Of a stretch of 64,000 nt of DNA, positions 35,721 through 44,113 are shown piece by piece (the first letter of the stretch is position 1; each line of letters opens with the position of its first letter). The position numbers were made by a program, and so were the translations under genes. The DNA lies in NCBI GenBank assembly GCA_024743055.1, contig JANSXH010000008.1, positions 1 to 64,000 on the forward strand, in the 5' to 3' direction. Under the pieces are notes generated by a model. That model was not told the DNA's origin. It saw only the letters and a list, made by a program, of their open reading frames with translations, and did no database searches. The DNA comes from Pseudomonadota bacterium (GTDB taxonomy: Bacteria > Pseudomonadota > Alphaproteobacteria > Sneathiellales > Sneathiellaceae).

Positions 35721-35859
35721 GCCTCTCACGGTTGGAATCAGCCGGAAATGAAGACTGGCTCTTAGGTAGGGCAGTTTTCATCTGTCAGGTTTTGAAACGT
35801 ATTTCCGCAGTATTCAGATACTGTTGTCAGGCAAATATTCTTAACGAATTAGGGTGCCA

Positions 35860-35894
35860 GGCCAAGGAGAAACGGTTCCTCACCTTTCTTGGCC
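35860..35894 (+). promoter_or_regulatory. Leader hairpin before the RNA helicase
   Basis: GGCCAAG at 35860-35866 is complementary to CTTGGCC at 35888-35894, giving a seven-base-pair stem with a 21-base loop about 60 bases before the start codon. Long structured leaders are common in cold-induced DEAD-box helicase genes. Confidence 0.35.
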
Positions 35895-35952
35895 AAATCC
35901 GTCGCCTCATATCGAGGCGGCAAATGACATTTTATTGAGGACTAAGTAGTTT

Positions 35953-37326
35953 ATGACCGAGTTTACAGAGCTCAACCTTGTTGGGCCGCTTTTGCGTGCA
36001 ATCGAAAAACAGGGCTTTACAGCCCCCACAGAAATTCAGGCTGCCTCCATTCCTGATCTATTGGATGGCAAGGATTTTATGGGCATTGCTGAAACCGGCG
36101 GCGGTAAAACTGCAGCCTTTGTCCTGCCTTTGCTGCAGAGCCTTTCGCATGACCGCAAGCGGCCAAAATCCAATAAGCCGACCGCTGTCATTATTGCTCC
36201 AACACGGGAGCTCGCCAGCCAGATCGGCCTTTGCATTCGGGTCTTTACCCGCGGGATCAAACTGTTTCATGTGGTTGCCTATGGCGGTGCACCTTACGGT
36301 CCACAGCTGCAGCAGCTACAGCGTGGTGTTGACATTCTCGTCGCGACGCCTGGCCGTCTGATGGATCATATGAAGCGCGGAACCGTGCAGCTCGATAACG
36401 TGAAGACTTTTGTTCTCGACGAAGCCGATCGTATGCTGGATATGGGCTTTATTGATGATGTCAATTTCATTGCCGAGCATCTGCCGGAAGAGCATCAAAC
36501 GGTAATGTTTTCAGCGACCATGAGCCCGGCGATCAAGAAACTCTCTGAAAAGCTGCTGAACGAGCCGATCTATGTGGAAGCAAAGCGCAAAGCCGCTGTT
36601 GCCTCGACCATTGATCATTCTGTCATGATGGTCCGCCAGCTTGATAAGAAAGATCTCCTGATGCATCTGGTGGCTCAGGAAGAGATGGAACGGGTTCTGG
36701 TTTTCGTCCGAACCAAAGCCACAGCGGATGCACTTGCCGAGGAAATCTCAAATAGTGTCGAGGGGCTGAAAACAGCGGCCATTCACGGCGATCTGCATCA
36801 GCGAGCCCGTGAGAGAACCCTTCGCTCCTTCAAGACCGGTAAATTCTCTGTACTGGTAGCAACCGACGTCGCGGCCCGCGGTATTGATGTCAACGGCATC
36901 ACCCATGTGATCAATTTCGATCTGCCCATGGAACCTGAGAATTATGTGCATCGTGTCGGCAGAACAGGCCGCGCCGGTGCCGACGGGATCGCCATCTCCA
37001 TTTGTGAGCCCCGCGAACGCAATCTTTTACGCAATATTGAACAAGTTATAAAACAGAAGGTACGTATCGATGACGACCACCCCTTCCCAGCCCCGGTTCC
37101 GCAGAAAAACAAGCATCGTCCGAAACGATCAGGACGGCCTGCAAGAAAACCGGCGGAACAAAGCCAGCCTGCTGAAATCAAGCCCTTTCGTAAGCGCCCG
37201 AAGAAAACCGTCAGCAAAAATAAAGGCAAGCCGGGATTTAAATCTAGTAAATCCGCAAACCCGGATGCAAATTCGAACAATAAACGTTCAAATTTTAAGC
37301 GGCGGAAATTTAAGCGTGCGAGTTAG
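35953..37326 (+). CDS. rhlE: DEAD-box ATP-dependent RNA helicase, RhlE-like
   Basis: RNA helicase, 457 aa, with all core motifs: AETGGGKTAAF (motif I, GGGKT in place of GSGKT), PTRELASQ, TPGRLMDH, VLDEADRML, MFSATMS, ATDVAARGIDV and HRVGRTGRAG. From about residue 375 to the end there is a Lys/Arg-rich tail (KPGFKSSKSAN, SNFKRRKFKRAS) typical of RhlE and its relatives for RNA binding. It unwinds RNA in ribosome assembly or mRNA decay. The upstream leader suggests post-transcriptional, perhaps cold-related, control. Confidence 0.92.
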   Translation: MTEFTELNLVGPLLRAIEKQGFTAPTEIQAASIPDLLDGKDFMGIAETGGGKTAAFVLPLLQSLSHDRKRPKSNKPTAVIIAPTRELASQIGLCIRVFTRGIKLFHVVAYGGAPYGPQLQQLQRGVDILVATPGRLMDHMKRGTVQLDNVKTFVLDEADRMLDMGFIDDVNFIAEHLPEEHQTVMFSATMSPAIKKLSEKLLNEPIYVEAKRKAAVASTIDHSVMMVRQLDKKDLLMHLVAQEEMERVLVFVRTKATADALAEEISNSVEGLKTAAIHGDLHQRARERTLRSFKTGKFSVLVATDVAARGIDVNGITHVINFDLPMEPENYVHRVGRTGRAGADGIAISICEPRERNLLRNIEQVIKQKVRIDDDHPFPAPVPQKNKHRPKRSGRPARKPAEQSQPAEIKPFRKRPKKTVSKNKGKPGFKSSKSANPDANSNNKRSNFKRRKFKRAS

Positions 37327-37337
37327 AAACTAAAACG

Positions 37338-37370
37338 TTCGGGAATGCTCTTGAGAGACGCATTCCCGAA
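37338..37370. terminator. Hairpin between converging rhlE and soeC-like gene
   Basis: TTCGGGAATGC (37338-37348) pairs perfectly with GCATTCCCGAA (37360-37370). On the minus strand the stem is followed by CGTTTTAG, on the plus strand by AGCCCTTT. It lies between two converging genes and probably ends both transcripts. Confidence 0.65.
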
Positions 37371-37376
37371 AGCCCT

Positions 37377-38327
37377 TTAGGCGTCCTTTGCCCCGTAATA
37401 CATAGCAACAGTATGCTTGGCCTCGGCAAAAAACAGCCATCTTTCAACAAAGATACCAATGCCCGCCAAAACCACCGCCAGCACTGCCGCAATTCCCCCT
37501 ATCACCCCTGCTTGAAACAGGGCAAACGCCAGCAAGATGAATGGCGCGCCAAAACCAGCCCAAAGAACAATCTTCCGCAGCTTTTCTGAGTGCTTGCGGG
37601 CAATACTAAAACCCATTTCTTGCATCAGGTAATTGGCTTCAGTATGAGGCGCCTCCAGCAGACTGACAGCACCAAATTCACCGAGACCTGTCGCTGACTC
37701 CGGCGAAGAGACACTTTTCGTCTGATCCAGGAAGCGCCAGTATGAGACTTTCCAATATAGCGAGCCCAGCAGTAGAAGAGGCGACAACCATCCAAAAATG
37801 CCGGTGTCATAACCCCAAACCATCATCATACCCGTGATCAGCACCATACCTGTTGTCAGAGACAACAGGAGGTATCCATAGGGGACAAATCTGTTAGACC
37901 AGGCGTGGATCGTCTTTAAAGAAGCATAGATCATAGCCGTGCAATAGACCGTGATCACACAACAAACGGCCCCAACAAGCCCAATCAATTCCATCAGAGC
38001 AGAAAAACTATCCTGAAAAAAGATAACATAGAGCGCGTATAATCCAGTTGGGATAAAGGTCACGATCGCCATCACCCCTTCCCGGCTGAGCCAGGAGGAT
38101 CGCCATTGGGTCAAGGCTCGCCATGCGCGCTCCGGATGGCCCAAATGAAACGTCGACGACAACAGGCCCGCAGCAATCAGAATAAAGGCCAATCCGTAAC
38201 AGACAAGTAGGAAGAAGATATAGGTCGGAAGAAGGTTAAAAACGTTCCCGAGCAATAGAATCAGGAGAAGTCCATACCCTCCCCCAGAAGCCGTTGTAAA
38301 AAAGATGACTGATTTTGCCGGATGCAT
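37377..38327 (-). CDS. soeC: Membrane anchor subunit, DmsC/SoeC type
   Basis: Integral membrane protein, 316 aa, with about eight hydrophobic helices, of the DmsC/NrfD-like anchor group. Visible helices include FFTTASGGGYGLLLILLLGN at the N-terminus and GGIAAVLAVVLAGIGIFVER near the C-terminus; the motif STFHLGHPERAWRALTQWRSSWLSREG is typical of DmsC-like anchors. It would exchange electrons with the quinone pool. It is last in the minus-strand order SoeA-SoeB-SoeC, 13 bp after the iron-sulfur subunit gene. Confidence 0.75.
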   Translation of the reverse strand: MHPAKSVIFFTTASGGGYGLLLILLLGNVFNLLPTYIFFLLVCYGLAFILIAAGLLSSTFHLGHPERAWRALTQWRSSWLSREGVMAIVTFIPTGLYALYVIFFQDSFSALMELIGLVGAVCCVITVYCTAMIYASLKTIHAWSNRFVPYGYLLLSLTTGMVLITGMMMVWGYDTGIFGWLSPLLLLGSLYWKVSYWRFLDQTKSVSSPESATGLGEFGAVSLLEAPHTEANYLMQEMGFSIARKHSEKLRKIVLWAGFGAPFILLAFALFQAGVIGGIAAVLAVVLAGIGIFVERWLFFAEAKHTVAMYYGAKDA

Positions 38328-38340
38328 AGAACTTCTTTTC

Positions 38341-39087
38341 CTAAGCTGAGAGAAACTTGTCGACCCAACGGGAGATCACACCCGCCGAACTGTCAGCCAT
38401 CGGAGTCAATGCCATGGTGTCATTCTCCGGACTACCTTGTTTTTTAGGGCGTGGCGGAAGGTATTTGTTGGTCGGTTTACATTCCTGTTCCGGCATCAGA
38501 TCATATCCACCGCGAGATTCCACCAATTTGCTCACATCGGAGTTTGGATCCCCCAGGTCTCCAAAAGACCGAGCACCAACCGGACAGGTTGAGACACAAG
38601 CAGGTACCCGAGACTCTTCAGGAAGGTTCGGGTTATAAATTTTATCGACGCACAAAGTGCATTTCTTCATGACACCCGCATCTTCATCATACTCCCGCGC
38701 GCCGTACGGACATGCCCAGGAGCAAAGCTTACAGCCAATACAATGATCTGCATTGACTAGAACAATACCATCCTCTTCGCGCTTGTAGGAGGCACCAGTC
38801 GGACATACGGTCACGCAGGGTGCATCTTCGCAATGCAGGCAGCTTTTTGGAAAATTGACAGTACGACCGCCGGTTTTCTCATTTTCCACTTCAAAGCTAT
38901 GAATGCGATTAAACCAGACACCGGATGGATCCGCACCATAGGGATCCTGGTCAGTCAACGGGGCTGAATGACCACTGGTGTTCCATTCTTTACAATTTAC
39001 TGCACAAGCGTGACACCCAACACAGATATCCAGGTCAATAACAAGACCCAGCTTTTTTGTCGGTGAGTTTGTTGGAAGCGATGTCAT
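38341..39087 (-). CDS. soeB: Four-cluster ferredoxin subunit, DmsB/SoeB type
   Basis: Electron-transfer subunit, 248 aa, with four Cys-rich [4Fe-4S] motifs: CVGCHACAVNCKEWN, CLHCEDAPCVTVCPTG, CIGCKLCSWACPYG and CTLCVDKIYN with CVSTCPVGAR. It carries electrons between the molybdenum subunit and the membrane anchor. No signal peptide is present. Its start overlaps the catalytic subunit stop by four bases (ATGA). The opening KLGLVIDLDICVGCHAC is close to SoeB of sulfite-oxidising bacteria. Confidence 0.85.
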   Translation of the reverse strand: MTSLPTNSPTKKLGLVIDLDICVGCHACAVNCKEWNTSGHSAPLTDQDPYGADPSGVWFNRIHSFEVENEKTGGRTVNFPKSCLHCEDAPCVTVCPTGASYKREEDGIVLVNADHCIGCKLCSWACPYGAREYDEDAGVMKKCTLCVDKIYNPNLPEESRVPACVSTCPVGARSFGDLGDPNSDVSKLVESRGGYDLMPEQECKPTNKYLPPRPKKQGSPENDTMALTPMADSSAGVISRWVDKFLSA

Positions 39088-42083
39088 TTCGTCCCCTCTT
39101 CGCCCTGGGTTTCAGCGATTCTGTTACCATGCCCTGTACGGATTCCACTGCTGGAGCTCGCATTTTCCTCACGGTTTCCAATCCATTCTTCATGGGGAAG
39201 GCTATCCTTACCACTTGGAGCTCCTGAAAGGGCGGCCCCATACCTCGATATTTCAAGGCAATCTGATTTATTCGGAATAGCATCCTGAGCGTCAAGCATA
39301 GGGGATGTCTCCCCACATTCAGCTTCCTGGCATTTCTCGATAGACACCTTGAGATCATACCAAGCTGCCTGACCCGTCACCGGATCAGAGTTTGAGTAAC
39401 GATAGCCATCTTCCTTTGACGGTAATAGCTCAGAGATTATGTGATTTAGCAAGAAGCCCTTGGTAGCTTCCGGCGCTACATCTTTGAGGCCCCATGCGCC
39501 TTTTCGTTTACCAATCGCGTTCCAGGTCCAGACGGTATATTTATTAACGCCCGTCATCAGCTTGGCCTGCCCTTTTACCCGGCCATGGGGAGACTTGACC
39601 CAGAGCCAGTCGTCGTCTTCAATGCCAAGCTCTTTTGCAGTATCCACATGCATGAACAAAGGATTGCGAGCTGTAATTTGGCGGAGCCAGGCATTCTGAC
39701 TGCCCCAACTATGGTACATATGCATAGGCCGCTGGGTTACAGCATGGAGCGGGTATTTTTCCTCATCTAGTCCCTCCTCTTCAAATGGCACGTACCACAG
39801 CGGGAGGGGATCAAAGAATTCTCCGACCCGCTCACGCAAGTGCTCTGGAGGTTGCCTATCTCCATGCCCCTGGGCAGCGAGACGGAATTTCTGCATTGTC
39901 TCCGAATAGACCTGCATCACGACTGGATCCGGAGCGCCCATAAAGCCCATATAGACGGCTTCTTCCAAATAGGCTTTGTTGGCAAATTTGTAGTAGGATT
40001 GTTCCGGAGTGAAATGCTTCTCCCAGAAGCAACCATTCTCAATATAGGAATTAAGCTGATCCGGGTTAGGGGCACCGCGTCCCTGCCCTGACTTATCTTC
40101 TCCGCGCCAACCGGCGAGCGGCCCAATTCCGGGTGACCTCTCGTGATTGACCATGTAATCAGAATAGCCGCCGGGGTATTTTGCTGCGCCAGTGTCATCT
40201 GTCATGCCGGGAAGTCCCAGCATTACACCAAGATCAAGCATAACATCCTGAAATGGTCGGACATCCCGATCGAGAGTAATGACCGGCTGGCGAATGGAAT
40301 CGGCGGCTCCATGGGCGCTACAAATAGGTCGATCAAGTAAGGAAATACAATCCCACCGTTCAAGATAAGTGGTATCTGGAAGGATCAGATCCGCGTAGGC
40401 AACCGTTTCTGAATGATAAGCGTCTGAATAAATAAAATGTGGGATCTTGTAGGATCCATCAGCTTTTTTATCCGTCAGATAGCGAACGGTATCTGGCACG
40501 TTCATTGTGCTGTTCCAGCCCATATTGGACATATACATGAACAGGACATCAATCTCACACGGATCACTGGCCCAGGCGTTATGGATCACCATATGCATCA
40601 GGCCGTGGGCCGCCAGCGGATATTCCCAACTATAGGCTTTGTCGATACGCTTAGGATTTCCTTGTTCATCAACTAAAAGATCTTCCGGGCCTTGTGGAAA
40701 GCCCAATGGCATACCGCCAAGTGGCGTATTGGCTTTGGACTCATGCCCCGCGGGTTTTGGTCCAGGAGGGCAAGGTTTTGGAAAAGGAGGTTTATGCCGG
40801 AAGCCGCCAGGAACATCTATGGATCCGAGGAGCATCTGCAGCAAATGTATAGCCCGGCAGGTATGAAAGCCATTTGAATGGGCAGATATTCCCCGCATGG
40901 CATGCATGGAAACAGGTCGACCGATCATTTTCTCCTGTTTACGTCCCGCCCAATCTGTCCAGGGTATATCAAGCACAATTTCTTCTTCAAACGCGACTTT
41001 CGCGAGTTCTGCAGCAATCCGGCGTATAGTCTCAGCAGGAATACCAGTTTTTTCAGAAACGGCCTCTGCAGCATAATCCTCTGACAAGTATCTCTCGGCC
41101 ATTAATTGGAAGGCCGGAACAGCTTTCTGCCCGCTCTCCAGCTGATACTCACCAACCAGAACCGGGTCCGCGTCTGTATCCTGGACGGATTTAAGACCAT
41201 CTTTGGCTGTCGCCACGAAGGCATTTCCATCTTTGTCCCGGGCAAAAAGGCCGTCTTGTGCCGACCCAGGATCCTGGATCACCAGCCAAGCCGCATTTGT
41301 ATAGCGGCCGAGATAGTCCCAATCCACATTGTCAGACTTTAATAGCTCCTGGATCAAAGCCATAACGAACAGACCGTCCGTTCCCGGTTTAATTCCAATC
41401 CATTCATCTGCAATAGAGGAATAACCCGTTCGGATGGGATTGACGGAGACGAATTTCGCCTCACCGCGGGTCTTCAATTTACCAAGGCCCATCTTGATGG
41501 GATTGGAATCATGGTCTTCAGCGACCCCGAACATCAGAAAATATTTTGTCAGGTCCCAGTCGGGCTCTCCAAATTCCCAAAAGGAGCCACCTATACTATA
41601 TAGACCTGCCGCCGCCATATTGACGGAGCAAAATCCGCCATGGGCAGCGAAGTTACGGGTACCGAATTGTGAGGCCCACCAACCTGTAAAGCTTTGGGAC
41701 TGATCCCTGCCGGTAAAGAAGGCCAACCGTGATGGATCTTTATCGCGAACGTCTTTTAGCCAACCAGTAGCAAGCTCCAGAGCTTCGGACCATTCGATTT
41801 CCTTGAACTTTCCTTCACCCCTCTCACCGACCCGCAACAAAGGTTTTTGCAGCTTCGCCGGAGAGTTCTGCTGCATGATCCCAGCAGATCCCTTAGCACA
41901 AAGCACTCCTTTATTAACAGGATGATCGGGGTTACCCTCGATATAGCGGACCTGATTGTCTTTTAGATGCACTTTAATACCGCATCGACAAGCACACATA
42001 TAGCATGTGGTCAGTTTGACCTCGTCAGACACGAAAGGTGCCGTATCCACGCGCTGATCACGCGTGACAATCCCATCCTTCAT
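39084..42083 (-). CDS. soeA: Molybdopterin oxidoreductase, probable sulfite dehydrogenase SoeA
   Basis: Catalytic subunit, 999 aa, of the DMSO-reductase superfamily. The N-terminal [4Fe-4S] motif reads CYMCACRCGIKVHL followed by KGVLCAKGSAG; the C-terminal MopB-binding domain holds LGIEDDDWLWVKSPHGRVKG. It has no twin-arginine signal, so the active site should face the cytoplasm. Size, lack of TAT signal and the B and C neighbours match SoeABC, the cytoplasm-facing sulfite:quinone oxidoreductase. Alternatives are a thiosulfate, polysulfide or tetrathionate-type enzyme. It lies 176 bp downstream of the sigma-factor gene on the same strand. Confidence 0.72.
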   Translation of the reverse strand: MKDGIVTRDQRVDTAPFVSDEVKLTTCYMCACRCGIKVHLKDNQVRYIEGNPDHPVNKGVLCAKGSAGIMQQNSPAKLQKPLLRVGERGEGKFKEIEWSEALELATGWLKDVRDKDPSRLAFFTGRDQSQSFTGWWASQFGTRNFAAHGGFCSVNMAAAGLYSIGGSFWEFGEPDWDLTKYFLMFGVAEDHDSNPIKMGLGKLKTRGEAKFVSVNPIRTGYSSIADEWIGIKPGTDGLFVMALIQELLKSDNVDWDYLGRYTNAAWLVIQDPGSAQDGLFARDKDGNAFVATAKDGLKSVQDTDADPVLVGEYQLESGQKAVPAFQLMAERYLSEDYAAEAVSEKTGIPAETIRRIAAELAKVAFEEEIVLDIPWTDWAGRKQEKMIGRPVSMHAMRGISAHSNGFHTCRAIHLLQMLLGSIDVPGGFRHKPPFPKPCPPGPKPAGHESKANTPLGGMPLGFPQGPEDLLVDEQGNPKRIDKAYSWEYPLAAHGLMHMVIHNAWASDPCEIDVLFMYMSNMGWNSTMNVPDTVRYLTDKKADGSYKIPHFIYSDAYHSETVAYADLILPDTTYLERWDCISLLDRPICSAHGAADSIRQPVITLDRDVRPFQDVMLDLGVMLGLPGMTDDTGAAKYPGGYSDYMVNHERSPGIGPLAGWRGEDKSGQGRGAPNPDQLNSYIENGCFWEKHFTPEQSYYKFANKAYLEEAVYMGFMGAPDPVVMQVYSETMQKFRLAAQGHGDRQPPEHLRERVGEFFDPLPLWYVPFEEEGLDEEKYPLHAVTQRPMHMYHSWGSQNAWLRQITARNPLFMHVDTAKELGIEDDDWLWVKSPHGRVKGQAKLMTGVNKYTVWTWNAIGKRKGAWGLKDVAPEATKGFLLNHIISELLPSKEDGYRYSNSDPVTGQAAWYDLKVSIEKCQEAECGETSPMLDAQDAIPNKSDCLEISRYGAALSGAPSGKDSLPHEEWIGNREENASSSSGIRTGHGNRIAETQGEEGTK

Positions 42084-42259
42084 TCGAAATAGCTCCCCAG
42101 CTACATAACACTGCTAAACCAGCGTTACTCTCTATAGTCGTTACCTGATTTCACTTACTATTGTCGATAGATAAAATCAGATTATCCGCATCGAAGATTC
42201 ATTAATGAGACTAAAAGTATCATAAATAGATATCAATTCATAGACAAATGTTCTGGAAA

Positions 42260-43027
42260 TTATTGTTTATGATGCGCCAAACTGGATCTTAGATGGGCAC
42301 GCGCCTGCTGCACCCTCTTTCTGGCATTGTCGTTTGATATGTCAAGCTCCCTCGCAATATCATCATAGTCTTCTTCCTGTACGAGACGCATGATCAAAGG
42401 TCGCTTAAGTCTTTCCGGGAGTTCTTCTATTGATCTAAATATGTCGGTCTTCAATTCTTCATTAATGAGTTCGGCCTCCGGGGTTGCAATAGCACTCTCT
42501 TTTATAGGAAAAAATTGGGAATCTAACTCCATTATGTTTTCTCGAAGCTTCTTCTGGCGAGTGTTCGCTCGATGGCGATCAATGCAGATGTTATGAAGAA
42601 GTCGAGCGAACCAGGCGCGCTCGTTACTTATTTCGTTAGAAGAACTCCGATACTTTTCAAATGCTCGAATTGTTGCCTCGCTAAAGGCGTCTTCTGCATC
42701 CGAGGCGCTTACATTCATCCAAACTATACTCAGTTTCTTTAAATACTCCTTATGAGTGTTCCAAGAAAGCCAAAAATGATTCTCCAGCTTAGCCATGTGC
42801 CTTGCATCTACGTCACTGTGAGCATTTTCCGGAAAAGCTCCTTCCATCCTGTTTTCGAGAACCGCCCTACTACACGGACAAGGATCGATAAAACATCTTT
42901 CCTTGTCGCTGTTCAGACCAGATTGCAACTCGGGCGCCATTCGTTTAACTGTTGCTTCCAAGATTTTTCCCCATGTGATTATGCTGCCAGAAAAGATAAA
43001 TCGACTCTGCCTAAGCAATGCCGACAC
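42260..43027 (-). CDS. Sigma-70 family (ECF-type) factor of the R-body locus
   Basis: RNA polymerase sigma factor of up to 255 aa. Region 2 spans LENHFWLSWNTHKEYLKKL to DAEDAFSEATIRAFEKY and ERAWFARLLHNICIDRHR; region 4 is LPERLKRPLIMRL with YDDIARELDISNDNARKRVQ as HTH. The frame opens with GTG at 43027; ATG codons at 42940, 42847 and 42796 are alternatives, the last just before region 2, and none has a strong ribosome-binding site. It is divergent from the first reb gene across an A+T-rich promoter. In Pseudomonas aeruginosa PA14 a FecI-like sigma factor is tied to R-body production, so control of the reb genes is likely. No anti-sigma gene is adjacent. Confidence 0.82.
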   Translation of the reverse strand: MSALLRQSRFIFSGSIITWGKILEATVKRMAPELQSGLNSDKERCFIDPCPCSRAVLENRMEGAFPENAHSDVDARHMAKLENHFWLSWNTHKEYLKKLSIVWMNVSASDAEDAFSEATIRAFEKYRSSSNEISNERAWFARLLHNICIDRHRANTRQKKLRENIMELDSQFFPIKESAIATPEAELINEELKTDIFRSIEELPERLKRPLIMRLVQEEDYDDIARELDISNDNARKRVQQARAHLRSSLAHHKQ

Positions 43028-43205
43028 CGATCCACATGTGGTTGGAATTATTCTCTTTTAAAGTGCTTTTACAATTTTAAATATAATTAATACGTGTGTA
43101 GTCAAACAAATAGCTATAACAAATTGAATACTTAAAATTTTTATTTAATCTTTTATTTCGCTTACTATATTCAAAAATATATCGATTACTTAAGGAATTT
43201 AGAAA
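43028..43205. promoter_or_regulatory. A+T-rich divergent promoter, sigma factor and first reb gene
   Basis: This 178-bp spacer is markedly A+T-rich. It contains the palindrome CCACATGTGG at 43032-43041 followed by GTTGGAATT, which has a GGAA core like many ECF-sigma -35 elements. The first reb gene has an AAGGAA site about ten bases before its ATG. No -10 partner can be fixed by eye. Confidence 0.4.
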
Positions 43206-43601
43206 ATGACAACAGATATTAAAGAAAGTGAAATAAATCAGTCAATATTTGAAACAAAAAAAATTCTAACTAACCAAGAAATTGTTGGAGCCCTGTCTTC
43301 CACATACGCAAATATGGCACAAATTTCAGGCTTGAATTCGTTGAATGCTTCAGCCAATCAACAGCAATTGAACATCATTGGAACAGCAATTGTGGCTGCA
43401 GGTGCAAATCGACTTCTAGGCCTTGAGCAGACTGAAAATAGAGGAAAACTTTCGCTGAATGAACTTCTGGACTGCCTTCATAAGCTGGTTGCTTTGACAT
43501 CACCAGTACCTGAAAAACAAAACACAAAAGGTTCTGAAATTACAAATGAAAGCTCGACTGAAGCCGTAACTACGGAGCCTGAAGACACTATAGATAAATA
43601 G
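43206..43601 (+). CDS. RebB-family R-body protein, divergent (Reb1)
   Basis: 131 aa. The core ALSSTYANMAQISGLNSLNA then SANQQQLNIIGTAIVAAG aligns with the RebB motif (LYQxMAQxxGxxxQNAxANQQ). It lacks the N-terminal VNSQITD block of the other members, which is replaced by NQSIFETKKILTNQEIVGA. The C-terminal third is acidic and Ser/Thr-rich (SSTEAVTTEPEDTIDK), unlike known RebB ends. It is the first gene downstream of the sigma factor's divergent promoter. A capping or regulatory role rather than bulk polymer is possible; that is inference. Confidence 0.75.
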   Translation: MTTDIKESEINQSIFETKKILTNQEIVGALSSTYANMAQISGLNSLNASANQQQLNIIGTAIVAAGANRLLGLEQTENRGKLSLNELLDCLHKLVALTSPVPEKQNTKGSEITNESSTEAVTTEPEDTIDK

Positions 43602-43650
43602 CCTATACTCTTATAAATAGAAACCAATTACCTACTGATCGGATTTAGGA

Positions 43651-44103
43651 ATGCCCAATACCCCTACGTCAACAAGCGATATTATCTCTCCGTCGACAAA
43701 AAATATTGAAGGATCCGCGGATTTTGCAATGGGACTTCTCTATCAATATGTTGCCCACTCTTCGGGTTTGTCCTTTGAGAACGCCACAGCCAATTCCAAC
43801 CTGGTCAACAGCGTTACAAATTCTGGAGCGGCTGCGTTAGCCGCTCTTAAGAATGCGGAAGCCATTGCAATCAGCGCCCAGAAATCGACTATAGGTGAAT
43901 CATATAATGCGCAAACTGCTGTCATTACCCAAGCTCTGAATGCCCAAACCCAGGCGGCTGTAACAGGGTTGAATGCCGTTACAAGCGCCAGCGGTACGGC
44001 ACTTGCTGCGCAAACCAGTCAGGAAATTGCTGGTATCACTGCAGACGCCGTAGCTGCAACAGCTGCCGCTATGGACAAAATTGTTAAACAAATGGGAGGA
44101 TAG
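43651..44103 (+). CDS. RebB-like R-body protein with Ala-rich extension (Reb2)
   Basis: 150 aa, the longest of the set. The RebB core is recognisable as FAMGLLYQYVAHSSGLSFEN followed by ATANSNLVNSV. Downstream it runs into an Ala/Thr/Gln-rich, probably helical, segment with repeated units such as YNAQTAVITQ, LNAQTQAAVTG and LAAQTSQEIAG, ending in MDKIVKQMGG. This extension is absent in the others. TTAGGA lies directly before the ATG. It ends ten bases before the converging methionine aminopeptidase. Low similarity to RebB makes the family call moderate. Confidence 0.65.
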   Translation: MPNTPTSTSDIISPSTKNIEGSADFAMGLLYQYVAHSSGLSFENATANSNLVNSVTNSGAAALAALKNAEAIAISAQKSTIGESYNAQTAVITQALNAQTQAAVTGLNAVTSASGTALAAQTSQEIAGITADAVAATAAAMDKIVKQMGG

Positions 44104-44113
44104 ATGGGTCGTT

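Larger units (their letters stand above)
35525..35952. other. Divergent promoter region with long RNA-helicase leader
   Basis: This 428-bp gene-free stretch lies between mscS and the DEAD-box helicase. A sigma-70-like promoter is proposed at 35691-35720, giving a leader of about 220 nt. A hairpin GGCCAAG (35860-35866) with CTTGGCC (35888-35894) lies in that leader. Short frames here show no coding features. Confidence 0.45.

Noticed and set aside
37377..42083. DMSO reductase DmsABC
   Set aside because: The large subunit lacks a twin-arginine signal and is longer than DmsA; SoeABC fits better.
43032..43041. CCACATGTGG palindrome as a firm operator
   Set aside because: Ten-bp palindromes arise by chance; no second copy was found near the other reb block.
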